Positions 27,572 to 36,698 of a stretch of DNA of 64,000 bases are shown piece by piece. A program made the translations under genes and the position numbers. This DNA is from Desertimonas sp963786985 (lineage in GTDB: Bacteria; Actinomycetota; Acidimicrobiia; Acidimicrobiales; Ilumatobacteraceae). A model generated the notes under the pieces. The model saw only the letters and a program-made list of their open reading frames with translations. It was not told the origin of the DNA and did no database searches. The number at the start of each line of letters is the position of its first letter. Within the stretch, counting starts at the first letter, position 1. The stretch covers positions 120,442 through 184,441 of the forward strand of contig CAWBBL010000021.1 of the NCBI GenBank assembly GCA_963786985.1. The letters are read 5' to 3'.

Positions 27572-28210
27572 TTACGCAGGGACCATCGCGTACAACCCGC
27601 GCCGCTCGATCACGTTGAGTACCGAGTCGGTGAGCAGGTAGTCGAGCGGGCGCCCGTCGTTGAACCGTGCCCGCAAGTCGGTGCTGGACACCTCCAGGTG
27701 GGGGACTTCGACATGGATCCAGGGCACGTCATCGGCCAATTGGACTGCCTCGCCCGGCCGATCGACGACCACCAGCGACGATTGGGCGATGACCTCCTCG
27801 AACCGCTCCCAGGTGTGCAGGCCGGCGGCGGCGTCGTCGCCGATGATCGTGAACAGTTCGGCGCCGGCGAACTGGCGGGCCAGCATCGCCAGTGTGTCGG
27901 CGGTGTAGCTCGGCCCACCGGCATCGATCTCGAGGCGCCCGGCAGACAGGCCGGGGACGTCGGCGACGGCTGCGTCGACCATCGCCAAGCGGTCAACGGC
28001 CGGGGTGATCGCTCGCTCCCCCTGCTTCTGCCAGGGGATGTTGGCAACCATCAGGATCACGGTGTCCAGACGGAGGGCGTGACGGACATTGACGGCGGTG
28101 ACGAGATGGCCGACGTGGGGAGGATCGAAGGTGCCGCCGAACAGGCCGATCCGCGCCGCCGCAGCGCCATGACCAGCGGTTGCAGCGGCGGGGGGGCCCG
28201 GTGACGGCAC
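27572..28210 (-). CDS. nadD: Nicotinate-nucleotide adenylyltransferase
   Basis: NadD joins nicotinate mononucleotide and ATP to give deamido-NAD. The nucleotidyltransferase motif is IGLFGGTFDPPHVGHLVTA with the HxGH-type His pair. Later blocks are MVANIPWQKQ, LEIDAGGPSYTADTL, TIIGDDAAAGLHTWERFEEV and the C-terminal VSSTDLRARFNDGRPLDYLLTDSV (ISSTxIR type). About 212 residues from GTG 28210, which adds roughly 20 residues of low-complexity leader; a shorter start is possible but no good candidate codon is visible. Confidence 0.93.
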   Translation of the reverse strand: MPSPGPPAAATAGHGAAAARIGLFGGTFDPPHVGHLVTAVNVRHALRLDTVILMVANIPWQKQGERAITPAVDRLAMVDAAVADVPGLSAGRLEIDAGGPSYTADTLAMLARQFAGAELFTIIGDDAAAGLHTWERFEEVIAQSSLVVVDRPGEAVQLADDVPWIHVEVPHLEVSSTDLRARFNDGRPLDYLLTDSVLNVIERRGLYAMVPA

Positions 28211-28438
28211 GGCGCGAGTGTACGACTCGGACCCGTTGTCACCGCGGAGCCCGCCAGATGGTGAACCCGACGTGAACGCAGTTGACAACCTTGTTATCCT
28301 GAGGTTTCCCGATTTCTCCGCTGGGGTACTACCAGCGCGAACTCCGACACACCCCCCAACCTCGCCGTCAAAATCGGCTGTGTTGCCTGCTCAGCAGGTG
28401 GGAATGAAAACAGCGAACGAACGGTTGACCACTGCACA

Positions 28439-29266
28439 ATGAATGATTCCATCGGCCTGTATTTGAACGACATCGGCAAGGTTCCCCTGCTCACTGCCGA
28501 GGACGAGCGAGAGCTGTCGCGCGTCATCGAGGCCGGCCGCGAGGCCGCCGAGCAGCTGGCCAATGGCAAGCGCAGCGTGGCGTTGAAGAGCGCCGTCGCC
28601 GCAGCTGCCGACGCCAAGGACCGTTTCATCCGCTCCAACCTGCGTCTCGTGGTGTCGATTGCCCGGCGCTATCCGCTGCCCCAGGGGATGGATCTGCTCG
28701 ATCTGATCCAGGAGGGCAACCTCGGCTTGGAGCATGCCGTCGACAAGTTCGACTGGCGGCGCGGCTTCAAGTTCTCGACCTATGCGACGTTCTGGATTCG
28801 CCAGGCGATTGGTCGGGCGCTCGACCAGAAGGCCAGCTTGATCCGGATCCCCGGTGACCGCTCGGCGAGTCTGCGCGCCGCGCTGCGGCAGGCCTCCGGC
28901 GACGGTGAGACGCTCGACCAGGCCAACGCCGAACTGCACCGCCTGACCACGCCGGTCTCGCTCGACAAGACCGTCGGCGACGACGGCGATGCGACGCTCG
29001 GCGACCTGATGGCCAACGGCGAGGGCACTCCCGAGGATGCCGTGATGTCGATGGTCGACGGCGACCTGCTCGACGAGTTGCTCGGCACCCTCGACGGGCG
29101 TGCCCGCTACGCCGTGGAGGCCCGTTTCGGGCTGCTCGACGGTGAGCGCAAGAGCTTCCGCGAGGTCGGCGAAAGCCTCGGCGTCACCGCCGAAGCCGCC
29201 CGCCGGCTCGTGTCTCGGGCCGTCGCCGGCCTGCGCGACGACGCCGAGCGCATCCTCGCCGTCTGA
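28439..29266 (+). CDS. Group 2 sigma-70 factor (principal-like)
   Basis: 275 residues. Region 1.2 is DSIGLYLNDIGKVPLLTAEDE. Region 2 is complete: LRLVVSIARRYPLPQGMDLLDLIQEGNLGL then AVDKFDWRRGFKFSTYATFWIRQAIGRAL, the last part being the -10 recognition helix. Region 3 (SLRAALRQASGDGETL, PVSLDKTVGDD) and region 4 (FGLLDGERKSFREVGESLGVTAEAARRL) follow. There is no long N-terminal region 1.1 and it is shorter than RpoD, so it is an alternative sigma factor of the HrdB/SigB group. The 228-base gap upstream holds no gene; a TTGACA at 28281 lacks a correctly spaced -10, so I do not call a promoter. Confidence 0.92.
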   Translation: MNDSIGLYLNDIGKVPLLTAEDERELSRVIEAGREAAEQLANGKRSVALKSAVAAAADAKDRFIRSNLRLVVSIARRYPLPQGMDLLDLIQEGNLGLEHAVDKFDWRRGFKFSTYATFWIRQAIGRALDQKASLIRIPGDRSASLRAALRQASGDGETLDQANAELHRLTTPVSLDKTVGDDGDATLGDLMANGEGTPEDAVMSMVDGDLLDELLGTLDGRARYAVEARFGLLDGERKSFREVGESLGVTAEAARRLVSRAVAGLRDDAERILAV

Positions 29267-29272
29267 CCCGCC

Positions 29273-29350
29273 CGTTCTGGGCGGCCTCCGGTCCAGAACT
29301 CGATCTGGGCGGCCAAACGCCACGAAACCGGACCGTTCGCCGCCCAGACG
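29273..29350. repeat. Dispersed hairpin repeat family A, copy 3
   Basis: After the sigma-factor stop: left module GTTCTGGGCGGCCTCCGGTC (29274-29293), a second partial left module GATCTGGGCGGCC (29302-29314), and a right module ending CGCCGCCCAGAC near 29349. Same modular layout as copy 2. A role as terminator is compatible with position. Confidence 0.75.
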
Positions 29351-29374
29351 TGTCCGTCACGCGATGATGACGGC

Positions 29375-30346
29375 GTGACCACTTCCCCTCGTCTCGGCGT
29401 CTGCTTTCCCCGCGAGCTGGAACCCGGACTCGTCGTCGAGTTCGCCAACCGGCTCGAAGCCGGCGGCGTGGACGAGCTGTGGGTGATCGAGGACTGCTTC
29501 TACACGGCGGGAATCACCCTGGCGGCGACTGCCCTCGCCCACAGTGAGACGCTGGCCGTGGGCATCGGGATCCTCCCGGCCGTCACCAGAAACGTGTCGA
29601 CGACCGCGATGGAGGTGGCCACCCTCGCTCGCTTGGCGCCCGGCCGCATCACCGCCGGTGTCGGTCACGGGGTGCGGGCGTGGATGGAGCAGATCGGCGC
29701 CCGCCCCGAGTCACCCGTCGGCGCGCTCACCGAGGTCCTCACCGCGTTGCGCGGCCTGCTCGCCGGAGAGACGGTCACGATGACCGGCGACTACGTCGAG
29801 CTGCACGACGTTCGACTCGACGTCGCCCCGTCGCCACCGCCGCCCGTACTCGCCGGTGTTCGACGCCCGAAGTCGCTCGCCGCCGCCGGTCAGTGTGCCG
29901 ACGGGGTCATCCTCACCGAGTTCACCGGGCCAACCGCGGTTCGTGACTCACTGGCCACCGCCGCGCCCACGGGACCATTCCAGGCGGTCGTCTACACGGC
30001 GGTTTCGATCGACGACGACCGTCGGGCGGCGCGCCGGGCGATCGCCCCGTTCATCGCCGAGAACGTCGCTCACGGATTGAACTTCGGTCTCAGTTCGGCG
30101 CCGTTCCACGACGAGCTCGTCGCCCTCATCGACCGCGACGGTGTCGACGGGGTCGCCGACGCCCCCGACGAGTGGTGGATCGAACTCGGCGCGATCGGCA
30201 CGCCGGATGACGTCGCGGCCCACGTCCAGGCCCTCGCCAACGCCGGAGCGACCACCGTGTCGTTCTTTCCGCCGACCGTCGCCGACGCCGCACTCAACCA
30301 ACTGGATCACGTCGTCAACGACGTGGTTTGTAGGCTCGCGGCATGA
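29375..30346 (+). CDS. LLM-class (F420-dependent type) oxidoreductase
   Basis: 323 residues with the luciferase-like TIM barrel: RLGVCFPRELEPGLVVEFANRLEAGG at the N-terminus, LAVGIGILPAVTRNVSTTAMEVATLARLAPGRI, then VGHGVRAWMEQIGARPESPVGALTEVL, and PPPVLAGVRRPKSLAAAGQCADGVIL. These match F420-dependent N5,N10-methylene-H4MPT reductase-like proteins of actinobacteria. Cofactor F420 is inferred from family membership; FMN members exist. The stop overlaps the DAHP synthase ATG by 4 bases. Substrate unknown. Confidence 0.88.
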   Translation: MTTSPRLGVCFPRELEPGLVVEFANRLEAGGVDELWVIEDCFYTAGITLAATALAHSETLAVGIGILPAVTRNVSTTAMEVATLARLAPGRITAGVGHGVRAWMEQIGARPESPVGALTEVLTALRGLLAGETVTMTGDYVELHDVRLDVAPSPPPPVLAGVRRPKSLAAAGQCADGVILTEFTGPTAVRDSLATAAPTGPFQAVVYTAVSIDDDRRAARRAIAPFIAENVAHGLNFGLSSAPFHDELVALIDRDGVDGVADAPDEWWIELGAIGTPDDVAAHVQALANAGATTVSFFPPTVADAALNQLDHVVNDVVCRLAA

Positions 30347-31695
30347 CCCTGGCCTGGACGCCGTCGTCGTGGCAGGACCGGCCCGCCCGGCAGCAGCCCG
30401 ACTGGCCCGACAGCGATCAGTTGCTGGGTGCCCTCAAGACGCTCGCCGGATTCCCGCCGTTGGTGTTCGCCGGCGAGGCCCGCTCGCTCAAGGCGTCGCT
30501 CGCCGAGGTTGCTGCCGGCAATGCGTTCCTGCTCCAGGCCGGCGACTGCGCCGAGAGCTTCGAGGAGTTCTCCGCCGACAACATCCGCGAGAAGTTGCGC
30601 GTCATCCTGCAGATGGCGGTCGTGATGACGTACTCGATGGGCGTCCCGGTGATCAAGGTCGGGCGGATCGCCGGTCAGTTCGCCAAACCTCGGTCGAGCC
30701 CGATGGAGCGCATCGGAGAGGTCGACCTGCCGGCGTTCCGCGGGCACATCGTCAACGATCCGAGCCCGTTCGCCGAGTCACGGGTCCCCGATCCGAACCG
30801 CCTCGTGCAGGCCTACCACCAGTCGTCGTCGACCCTCAACCTGCTGCGGGCGTTCACCAAGGGCGGATTCGCCGCCCTCAGCCGGGTGCACGCCTGGAAC
30901 CAGGAGTTCGTGGCCTCCAGCCCTCAAGGGCAACGCTACGAACGCATCGCCGGGGAGATCGACAGGGCGTTGCGGTTCATGGGCGCCGCCGGCATCGACA
31001 CCGAGGGCAACCACAACCTCCGCGAAGTCGACGTGTTCACCAGCCATGAGGCGCTGATCCTCGGCTACGAGGAAGCGCTCACCCGCCAGGACAGCCTCAC
31101 CGGCGACTGGTACGACTGCTCGGCGCACATGTTGTGGATCGGTGAGCGCACCCACCAGCCCGACGGTGCTCACGTCGAGTTCCTCCGTGGCGTGGGCAAC
31201 CCGCTCGGATGCAAGATCGGTCCGACCACCGACCCGTCCGAGGTCGTCGAGCTGTGCGCCACCCTGAACCCGCAGCGCGAGCCGGGCCGGTTGACGCTGG
31301 TCAGCCGCATGGGTGCCGACAACGTGGAGCAACGCCTCCCGCTGATCATTCGGGCCGTCACCGATGCCGACCACCCCGTGGTGTGGGCCTGCGACCCGAT
31401 GCACGGCAACACCTACGTCGCCCCCAGCGGGCGCAAGACCCGCCACTTCGACGAGATCCTGCGGGAGATCGCCGGATTCGTCACGTCGTGCCGCCACCAA
31501 GGGGTCTGGCCCGGCGGGATCCACGTCGAGCTCACCGGTGACAACGTCACGGAGTGCCTCGGTGGTGCCGACGAGCTCTCCGATGCTGATCTCGACCATC
31601 GCTACGAGACGGTCTGCGACCCCCGCCTCAACGCCCGCCAGAGCCTCGACCTGGCGTACCGGCTCGCCGAGCTGATCACCGGCCGCAACGCCTGA
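30343..31695 (+). CDS. Class II 3-deoxy-7-phosphoheptulonate (DAHP) synthase
   Basis: 450 residues, the plant/actinobacterial class II size. It condenses phosphoenolpyruvate and erythrose 4-phosphate at the entry of the shikimate pathway. Diagnostic pieces are FLLQAGDCAESFEEF, VIKVGRIAGQFAKPRS, SHEALILGYEEALTR, WIGERTHQPDGAHVEFLRGV, NPLGCKIGP, CDPMHGNTY and HVELTGDNVTECLGG. The Cys, His, Glu and Asp metal ligands lie in these blocks. It overlaps the LLM gene by 4 bases and precedes the serine hydrolase by 11 bases. A metabolic link between the LLM enzyme and shikimate flux is unknown. Confidence 0.96.
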   Translation: MTLAWTPSSWQDRPARQQPDWPDSDQLLGALKTLAGFPPLVFAGEARSLKASLAEVAAGNAFLLQAGDCAESFEEFSADNIREKLRVILQMAVVMTYSMGVPVIKVGRIAGQFAKPRSSPMERIGEVDLPAFRGHIVNDPSPFAESRVPDPNRLVQAYHQSSSTLNLLRAFTKGGFAALSRVHAWNQEFVASSPQGQRYERIAGEIDRALRFMGAAGIDTEGNHNLREVDVFTSHEALILGYEEALTRQDSLTGDWYDCSAHMLWIGERTHQPDGAHVEFLRGVGNPLGCKIGPTTDPSEVVELCATLNPQREPGRLTLVSRMGADNVEQRLPLIIRAVTDADHPVVWACDPMHGNTYVAPSGRKTRHFDEILREIAGFVTSCRHQGVWPGGIHVELTGDNVTECLGGADELSDADLDHRYETVCDPRLNARQSLDLAYRLAELITGRNA

Positions 31696-31706
31696 CGGCC
31701 GGATCG

Positions 31707-32534
31707 ATGCGGGCGCTGCAGCTCGTCGCCCACTGGGAGGTCGCCCACGCGGCCGCCGCCGTCGTCGGTGCTGACGGCCGTCCGGCGGTGACGTTCGGGG
31801 AACTCGATCGTCAGTTCCGACTGGCGTCGCTCACCAAGGTCGTGACCGGTTGGGCGGCGATGATCGCTGTCGAGGAGGGAACCGTCGAGCTCGACGAGCC
31901 CGTCGGCCAGCCCGGGTGCACGCTTCGTCACCTCCTCGCCCACGCCGGTGGGTACCCGACGAACGGTGCCGAGCCGATCGCCAAGCCGGGCCGCCGACGG
32001 ATCTACTCCAACTCCGGGATCGAACTCGCCGCGGCCGCCGTCGAGCGACGCACGGGCCTGCCGTTCGCGACGTACGTCGCGGAGGCGGTCCTGATCCCGC
32101 TCGGGATGACGTCGACCCGCCTGGCCGGCTCGCCGGCAAGCGGGCTCCATGGTTCGGCGGCCGATCTGATCCGACTGCTCGGCGAGCTGCAGCGGCCGCG
32201 ACTGCTGTCGGCACAAGGTGCTGTGCAAGCCGTCACGATCCAGTTCCCCGACCTCACCGGTATCGTTCCGGGGGTGGGGAGGTTCGACCCATGCCCGTGG
32301 GGACTGGGCATCGAGATTCGCGGCGAGAAGTCGCCACACTGGACGGGCATTGCCAACTCCCCGGCCACGTTCGGCCACTTCGGCGCAGCTGGTTCGATGC
32401 TGTGGGTGGATCCAGCTGCCGGATGCGGACTCGTCGCCCTGACCGATCGGCGCTTCGACGACTGGCCGGATGCGCTCACCGCGTGGAGCACGTTGAGCGA
32501 CGCCGTCGTCGAGGAATGGTCCGCCGCAGGATGA
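31707..32534 (+). CDS. Beta-lactamase-fold serine hydrolase
   Basis: 275 residues, class C beta-lactamase/esterase-like. The catalytic SxxK is in FRLASLTKVVTGWAAM, the YxN motif is in IYSNSGIELAAAAVERRTGLPF, and a C-terminal FGHFGAAGSMLWVDP fits the HxG-type third motif. No signal peptide is visible, so it is probably cytoplasmic, which argues for esterase or peptidase activity rather than antibiotic resistance. It is in tandem with DAHP synthase and overlaps the next gene as ATGA. Confidence 0.85.
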   Translation: MRALQLVAHWEVAHAAAAVVGADGRPAVTFGELDRQFRLASLTKVVTGWAAMIAVEEGTVELDEPVGQPGCTLRHLLAHAGGYPTNGAEPIAKPGRRRIYSNSGIELAAAAVERRTGLPFATYVAEAVLIPLGMTSTRLAGSPASGLHGSAADLIRLLGELQRPRLLSAQGAVQAVTIQFPDLTGIVPGVGRFDPCPWGLGIEIRGEKSPHWTGIANSPATFGHFGAAGSMLWVDPAAGCGLVALTDRRFDDWPDALTAWSTLSDAVVEEWSAAG

Positions 32535-32986
32535 TGTACAGCCTCGGCGACCGGGTGCGTGTGTCACTCACGGCCGAGGACGGGCTACCGCTGGTGCGTT
32601 ACGGGTTCGTCCGCTCGGTCGCCGACGCCGCCGGTCCGGTGGTCGTGATGTTCGATGGCGAGATCGGCGGCGAGGAGATCGGTATCGATCAGCTCGAACC
32701 GGTCACCGTCACGTCGCTCGATCTGCGCCTCGAGGGTGGCGACGGATTGCTCGACGATCCCGGGCTGCGTCGTGGGCTGGCCCCGCTGTGGCAGGCCGAG
32801 GCGGAGGACGCCGGCCTCGATGTCGACGGGATGATCCACCTCAACGGCGACGGCGCCGACGGGCCGGGGGCGTGGAATCTCGCCCACTTCACGAGCGGCG
32901 GGGAGCGCTACGTGTTGCGCGCCCTGGCGGTGCGCCGCAACGGCGGCCTGATCCGCGTCCACGCCGTCGCCTTCACCGACAACTGA
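32531..32986 (+). CDS. Conserved-looking hypothetical protein
   Basis: 151 residues, MMYSLGDRVRVSLTAEDGLP onward, soluble, acidic, with no signal or membrane helix. The first 55 residues alternate as short beta strands (GDRVRVSL, VRYGFVRSV, PVVVMFDGE), similar in feel to a small SH3- or KOW-type barrel. The second half is mixed (AWNLAHFTSGGERYVLRALAVRR). I do not recognise a family. Translationally coupled to the serine hydrolase by the ATGA overlap, and convergent with the thiolase gene. Confidence 0.7.
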   Translation: MMYSLGDRVRVSLTAEDGLPLVRYGFVRSVADAAGPVVVMFDGEIGGEEIGIDQLEPVTVTSLDLRLEGGDGLLDDPGLRRGLAPLWQAEAEDAGLDVDGMIHLNGDGADGPGAWNLAHFTSGGERYVLRALAVRRNGGLIRVHAVAFTDN

Positions 32987-33011
32987 CCACAGGGCCGGGG
33001 TAGTTCTTGGT

Positions 33012-34211
33012 TCAGTTGAGGCGTTCGATGACCATCGCCATGCCCTGACCGCCCCCGACACACATCGTCTCGAGGCCGAACGTGCCACCAGTCTCCTGGA
33101 GGCCGTGGATCAGGGTGGTCATGATCCGCGCCCCGGTCATCCCGAACGGGTGGCCGAGAGCGATCGCCCCGCCGTGAACGTTCAGCTTGTCGAGGTCGAT
33201 GCCGAGGTGCTTGGCCGACGGGATCACCTGGGCGGCGAAGGCCTCGTTGATCTCGACGAGGTCGATGTCGTCGATCGTCTTGCCGGCCCTGGCCAGCGCC
33301 TGGCGGCTCGCCTCGATCGGCCCGAGACCCATGATCTCAGGGTTCAGCGCCGAGACACCCGACGAGACGATCCTGGCGAGCGGGGTGACACCCAGCTCGT
33401 TCGCTCGAGTGTCACTCATCACGACCACGGCTGCGGCCCCGTCGTTGAGCGGACACGCATTCCCGGCGGTCACCTCACCGTCGGGGCGGAACACCGGCTT
33501 GAGGGCGGCGAGGCCTTCCAGGGTCACCCCGGCACGCGGGCCGTCGTCCTTCTCCACCACCGTGCCGTCCGGCAACGTGACCGGGCTGATCTCGTCGGCG
33601 AAGAAGCCGTTCTCCTGGTTGGCAACGGCAAGGTCCTGCGATCGCTTGGCGAACTCGTCCATCTCCGCTCGCGACACCCCCTCGAACTCACGGACGTTCT
33701 CGGCGGTCTGGCCCATGGCGATGTACACGTCGGGCAGCCCCTCGGGCGGAGCCCACGACGGCTGCCCACCCCCAGCCCGTTCGAGGGTGCGCAACCCGGC
33801 CGGCTGGAACACGGGGTTCGGGGCGGAGTCGGCGAACCCGGCGCTGAAGCGGCTGACCGTCTCGACACCACCGGCGATGAACACGTCGCCCTCGCCGGCC
33901 TTGATGGCGTGGGCCGCCATGCGGATCGTCTGCAGGCTCGACGAGCAGTAGCGGTTGACGGTGACGCCGGGGACCTCGAGCCCGGACAGGATGGCGGCCA
34001 CCCGGGCGACGTTGAAGCCGGACTCACCAGCGGGCTGGCCGCAGCCGAGGATCAGATCCTCGACCGTGGCGGGGTCGAGCTCGGGCACCTTGGCGAGCAC
34101 GGCCGTCACGATCTGGGCGGTGAGGTCGTCCGGGCGGATGTCGACGAGGGACCCCTTGTTCGCTCGCCCGATCGGGCTGCGAGCGGTGGCGACGATGACA
34201 GCTTCAGGCAT
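33012..34211 (-). CDS. Acetyl-CoA acyltransferase (thiolase)
   Basis: 399 residues from ATG 34211. The acyl-accepting Cys is about residue 89 in NRYCSSSLQTIRM; the catalytic His is in GGAIALGHPFGMTGAR and the second Cys in ETMCVGGGQGMAMV. The N-terminal AVIVATARSPIGRANKGSL and the NEAFAAQ motif are standard. Works in beta-oxidation or acetoacetyl-CoA formation; no neighbouring fad genes settle which. It is convergent with the hypothetical gene before it and in tandem with tdk. Confidence 0.94.
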   Translation of the reverse strand: MPEAVIVATARSPIGRANKGSLVDIRPDDLTAQIVTAVLAKVPELDPATVEDLILGCGQPAGESGFNVARVAAILSGLEVPGVTVNRYCSSSLQTIRMAAHAIKAGEGDVFIAGGVETVSRFSAGFADSAPNPVFQPAGLRTLERAGGGQPSWAPPEGLPDVYIAMGQTAENVREFEGVSRAEMDEFAKRSQDLAVANQENGFFADEISPVTLPDGTVVEKDDGPRAGVTLEGLAALKPVFRPDGEVTAGNACPLNDGAAAVVVMSDTRANELGVTPLARIVSSGVSALNPEIMGLGPIEASRQALARAGKTIDDIDLVEINEAFAAQVIPSAKHLGIDLDKLNVHGGAIALGHPFGMTGARIMTTLIHGLQETGGTFGLETMCVGGGQGMAMVIERLN

Positions 34212-34265
34212 GCGTCCGAGCCTACCCAGCGGTAACAACGCCCTCGAAGCCGGCGGCGAGCACGA

Positions 34266-34868
34266 TCAGTCGCCGAGGTCGCCGTGGCGAAAGTGGCGAC
34301 GGCACAACAGCTCGTAGCGCACGCTGTCGCCGAACAACGGCCGCGTCGTCAACTCCTCGGTGTCCCCAACGACAACCGTCTCGCCCTCGAACACGACGTC
34401 GCCGTTCACCACTCTGGCGTTGTGCGTCGCCCGGGCGCCGCACCAACAGCGCGCCTCGACCTGCAGCGGGTTGCGCTCGTCAGCGAGCTCCAGCAGCCGG
34501 CGGGTGCCATCGAACAAGCGGCCGCGGAAGTCGGTGATCAGCCCGAAGGCATAGACGTCGACCTCCAGGTCGTCGACGACCCGGCCGAGCTGCTCGCACT
34601 GCTCCGGAGCGTAGAACTGCGCCTCGTCGCACACCAGGTAGTGGATCGGCCAGTGGGCCAGCGCCAAGGCGTAGAGATCGACGCCGTCCGACACGTCGAT
34701 CGCCGGGGCGGCGACGCCGAGCCGACTGCTCACCTGCTGGCCCTCCCGGTCGAGGGACGTGAGCAACAGCCCGTAGAGATCGCGGCTGGCGAGGTTGTGA
34801 TGGATCTGGAGGGCCACGGTGCTCTTGCCGGAACCCATCGTTCCGAACGCGAAGCGCAACGTGGCCAT
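34266..34868 (-). CDS. tdk: Thymidine kinase (type II)
   Basis: 200 residues. P-loop FGTMGSGKSTVALQI, Walker-B-like LVCDEAQFY, the lasso-region FGLITDFRGRLFDGTRRLLELAD, and zinc ligands in ARCWCGARATHNAR and LLCRRHF. This is the TK1-like tetrameric type and belongs to thymidine salvage. It is a single gene following thiolase by about 50 bases in reverse, with a hairpin repeat upstream. Confidence 0.95.
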   Translation of the reverse strand: MATLRFAFGTMGSGKSTVALQIHHNLASRDLYGLLLTSLDREGQQVSSRLGVAAPAIDVSDGVDLYALALAHWPIHYLVCDEAQFYAPEQCEQLGRVVDDLEVDVYAFGLITDFRGRLFDGTRRLLELADERNPLQVEARCWCGARATHNARVVNGDVVFEGETVVVGDTEELTTRPLFGDSVRYELLCRRHFRHGDLGD

Positions 34869-34901
34869 AGCGATCCGACGCTAGCGCCGCGCCTCCAGCC
34901 C

Positions 34902-34980
34902 CGTTCTGGGCGGCCAACATGCCGAAATCCGGACCGCAGGACGCCCGGATCGAGAATCGGACCGAAGGCCGCCCAGAACG
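34902..34980. repeat. Dispersed hairpin repeat family A, copy 4
   Basis: CGTTCTGGGCGGCC (34902-34915) and GGCCGCCCAGAACG (34967-34980) form a perfect 14-bp inverted repeat closing a structured interior that contains two more GGACCG modules. It fills the gap between the DNA ligase gene stop and tdk, both leftward. This is the most symmetrical of the four copies. Confidence 0.85.
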
Positions 34981-34981
34981 G

Positions 34982-36513
34982 TTAGAGGAGGGCTTGCAGG
35001 GTCTCGATGCGGTCGGCGTCGGCGGCTGACTTGTCGGGGCGGTAGCGGCGGATCCTGGCGAAGCGCAGGGCCACGCCGCCCGGATAGCGCGGCGAACGCT
35101 GCACGCCGTCGATCGCCACCTCGACGACCCGTTCCGGCCGGACGTGGACGACATGACGTGACTCCTCCTCGCCGGTGGCGATGGCGATCTGTTGCAGCTC
35201 GGCGGTCTGCCACCGCAACAGCTCGTCGGTCATCCCCTTGAACGTCTTGCCGACCATCACGAACCCGTCGTCGGAGCGGGCGCCGAGATGGAGGTTCGAC
35301 AACCAACCGTGGCGACGGCCATGCCCCCACTCGGCGGCGAGGACGACGAGATCGAACGTGTGCACCGGCTTGACCTTGCGCCACGACGCCGCCGCGCCGG
35401 CCGGCCGCATACGGTGACGAGAGATCCTTGACCATCACCCCTTCGAGTCCGCGGGCCACGGCGTCGGCCATGAACACGGCAGCCGCTTCGGCGTCAGCGG
35501 TGACGATCGAGGGTAGGCGGAATGGCGCCGGAACCAGCTCGTCGAGCACGTCTCGGCGCGCCGCCAGCGGTCGATCCACCAGGTCGTCGCCGCCGGCGTG
35601 GATGACGTCGAAGAAGTAGGCCGCCAGCCCAGCCCCGCGACCCGCGTGGGCTTGGGCGCTGAAGTCGCCCATCGTGTCCTGGAACCGTCGTGGTCCGCCC
35701 GTCTCGGTCAACCCGGCGACCTCACCATCGAGGACGAGATCCCCGCCGGCTAGGCCGGCGACGAGCGCCACGACACCCGGCAGACGATCGGTGATCTCAT
35801 TGAGATTGCGTGTGAACAGGTGCACGTCACCGCCACGCCGGTGCGCTTGGACACGTGCGCCGTCCAACTTCCACTCGACCGATGCCACGCCCGTCTCGGC
35901 GAGCGCCTCGGCAACGCTCTCCGCCGGCGAAGCGAGCATCGGCCCGACGGCCCGTCCCGGGACGAGGGTGGTCGTGCGCAACTCGTCGACACCACCGGCG
36001 AACGCTTGCAAGGCGGTGGCTCCGAGGTTCCCGGAGAACATGTGGGCGCGGCGGACCTCGTCGACGGGAACGCCCGCCCCGCGGGCGATGGCCTCGACCA
36101 TCACGCCGTCCAGGGCACCCTGGCGCAGCTCTCCGCTGAAGACCCCCCACAACAGGCGCTGCTCGACCGCCGTCGCCCGGGCGAACACCGCGGCAAGCAG
36201 GTCGCGCCGGCGCGCCGTCGAGCCCGGCCCCGACTCGCGCGGCGAGGTCACTCAGCCAGCGATCGATCTCCAAGATGTCGAGCGAGGCCTCGACGGCGTC
36301 GGCCTCGTCGAGCTTGCCGAGCGTCGACCAACCGACGCCGATCCGGCCCTGGCGGGGTTGGCCGGTGAGCAGCCCCACGGTGACGGCGGCCTCGTCGGGG
36401 GTCATCGCCCGGAGCAGGCCGGCGAGCAGCGACGTCTTCTCGCCGCGCTTGGTGGTCGTCGCGACGTGCTCGGAGACGGTGGCCAACTCGACGAACCGCA
36501 TACTGGCAAGCAT
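34982..36513 (-). CDS. ATP-dependent DNA ligase (two frame breaks)
   Basis: About 510 residues when healed, the size of actinobacterial LigB/LigD-independent ligases. The DNA-binding N-terminus is MLASMRFVELATVSEHVATT, RWLSDLAA and RRRDLLAAVFARATAVEQRLL. The adenylation domain has the catalytic Lys in VEWKLDGARVQAHRR and LVLDGEVAGL, FFDVIHAGG, GLEGVMVKDLSSPY. The OB-fold follows (KVKPVHTFDLVVLAAEWGHGRR, GFVMVGKTFKGMTDELL, VEVAIDGVQRSPRYPGGVALRFARI). Frame breaks fall near 36215-36240 and 35380-35420. All domains are conserved on both sides, so I read these as sequence errors. Likely an accessory repair ligase beside an NAD ligase elsewhere. Confidence 0.88.
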
Positions 36514-36590
36514 CTTCACGGATGCGAGCGCCGAGGCGCCAGCCCCGCCTACGTGGCGCCGGAACGGCGACGTGGAGCGGCGGCCTACAG

Positions 36591-36616
36591 ATGCGTGGCC
36601 GGGGAACGCAATGAAC
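36591..36616. repeat. Dispersed intergenic repeat family C, copy 4 (reverse)
   Basis: ATGCGTGGCCGGGGAACGCA followed by ATGAAC, the reverse complement of the family C core, in the 185-base divergent gap between the ligase and korA. Any korA promoter must lie between here and 36699. Confidence 0.75.
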
Positions 36617-36698
36617 TGGTCATTGAGCTTCGGTCGGCGACATCTCCCCGCTACCGTGTGTTCAAGGAGGGGGACGGCAACGACGCTGGCCCGACGAG

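Noticed and set aside
28211..28438. Promoter using TTGACA at 28281
   Set aside because: The only -10-like hexamer (TATCCT) is about 7 bases away, too close for a sigma-70 promoter.
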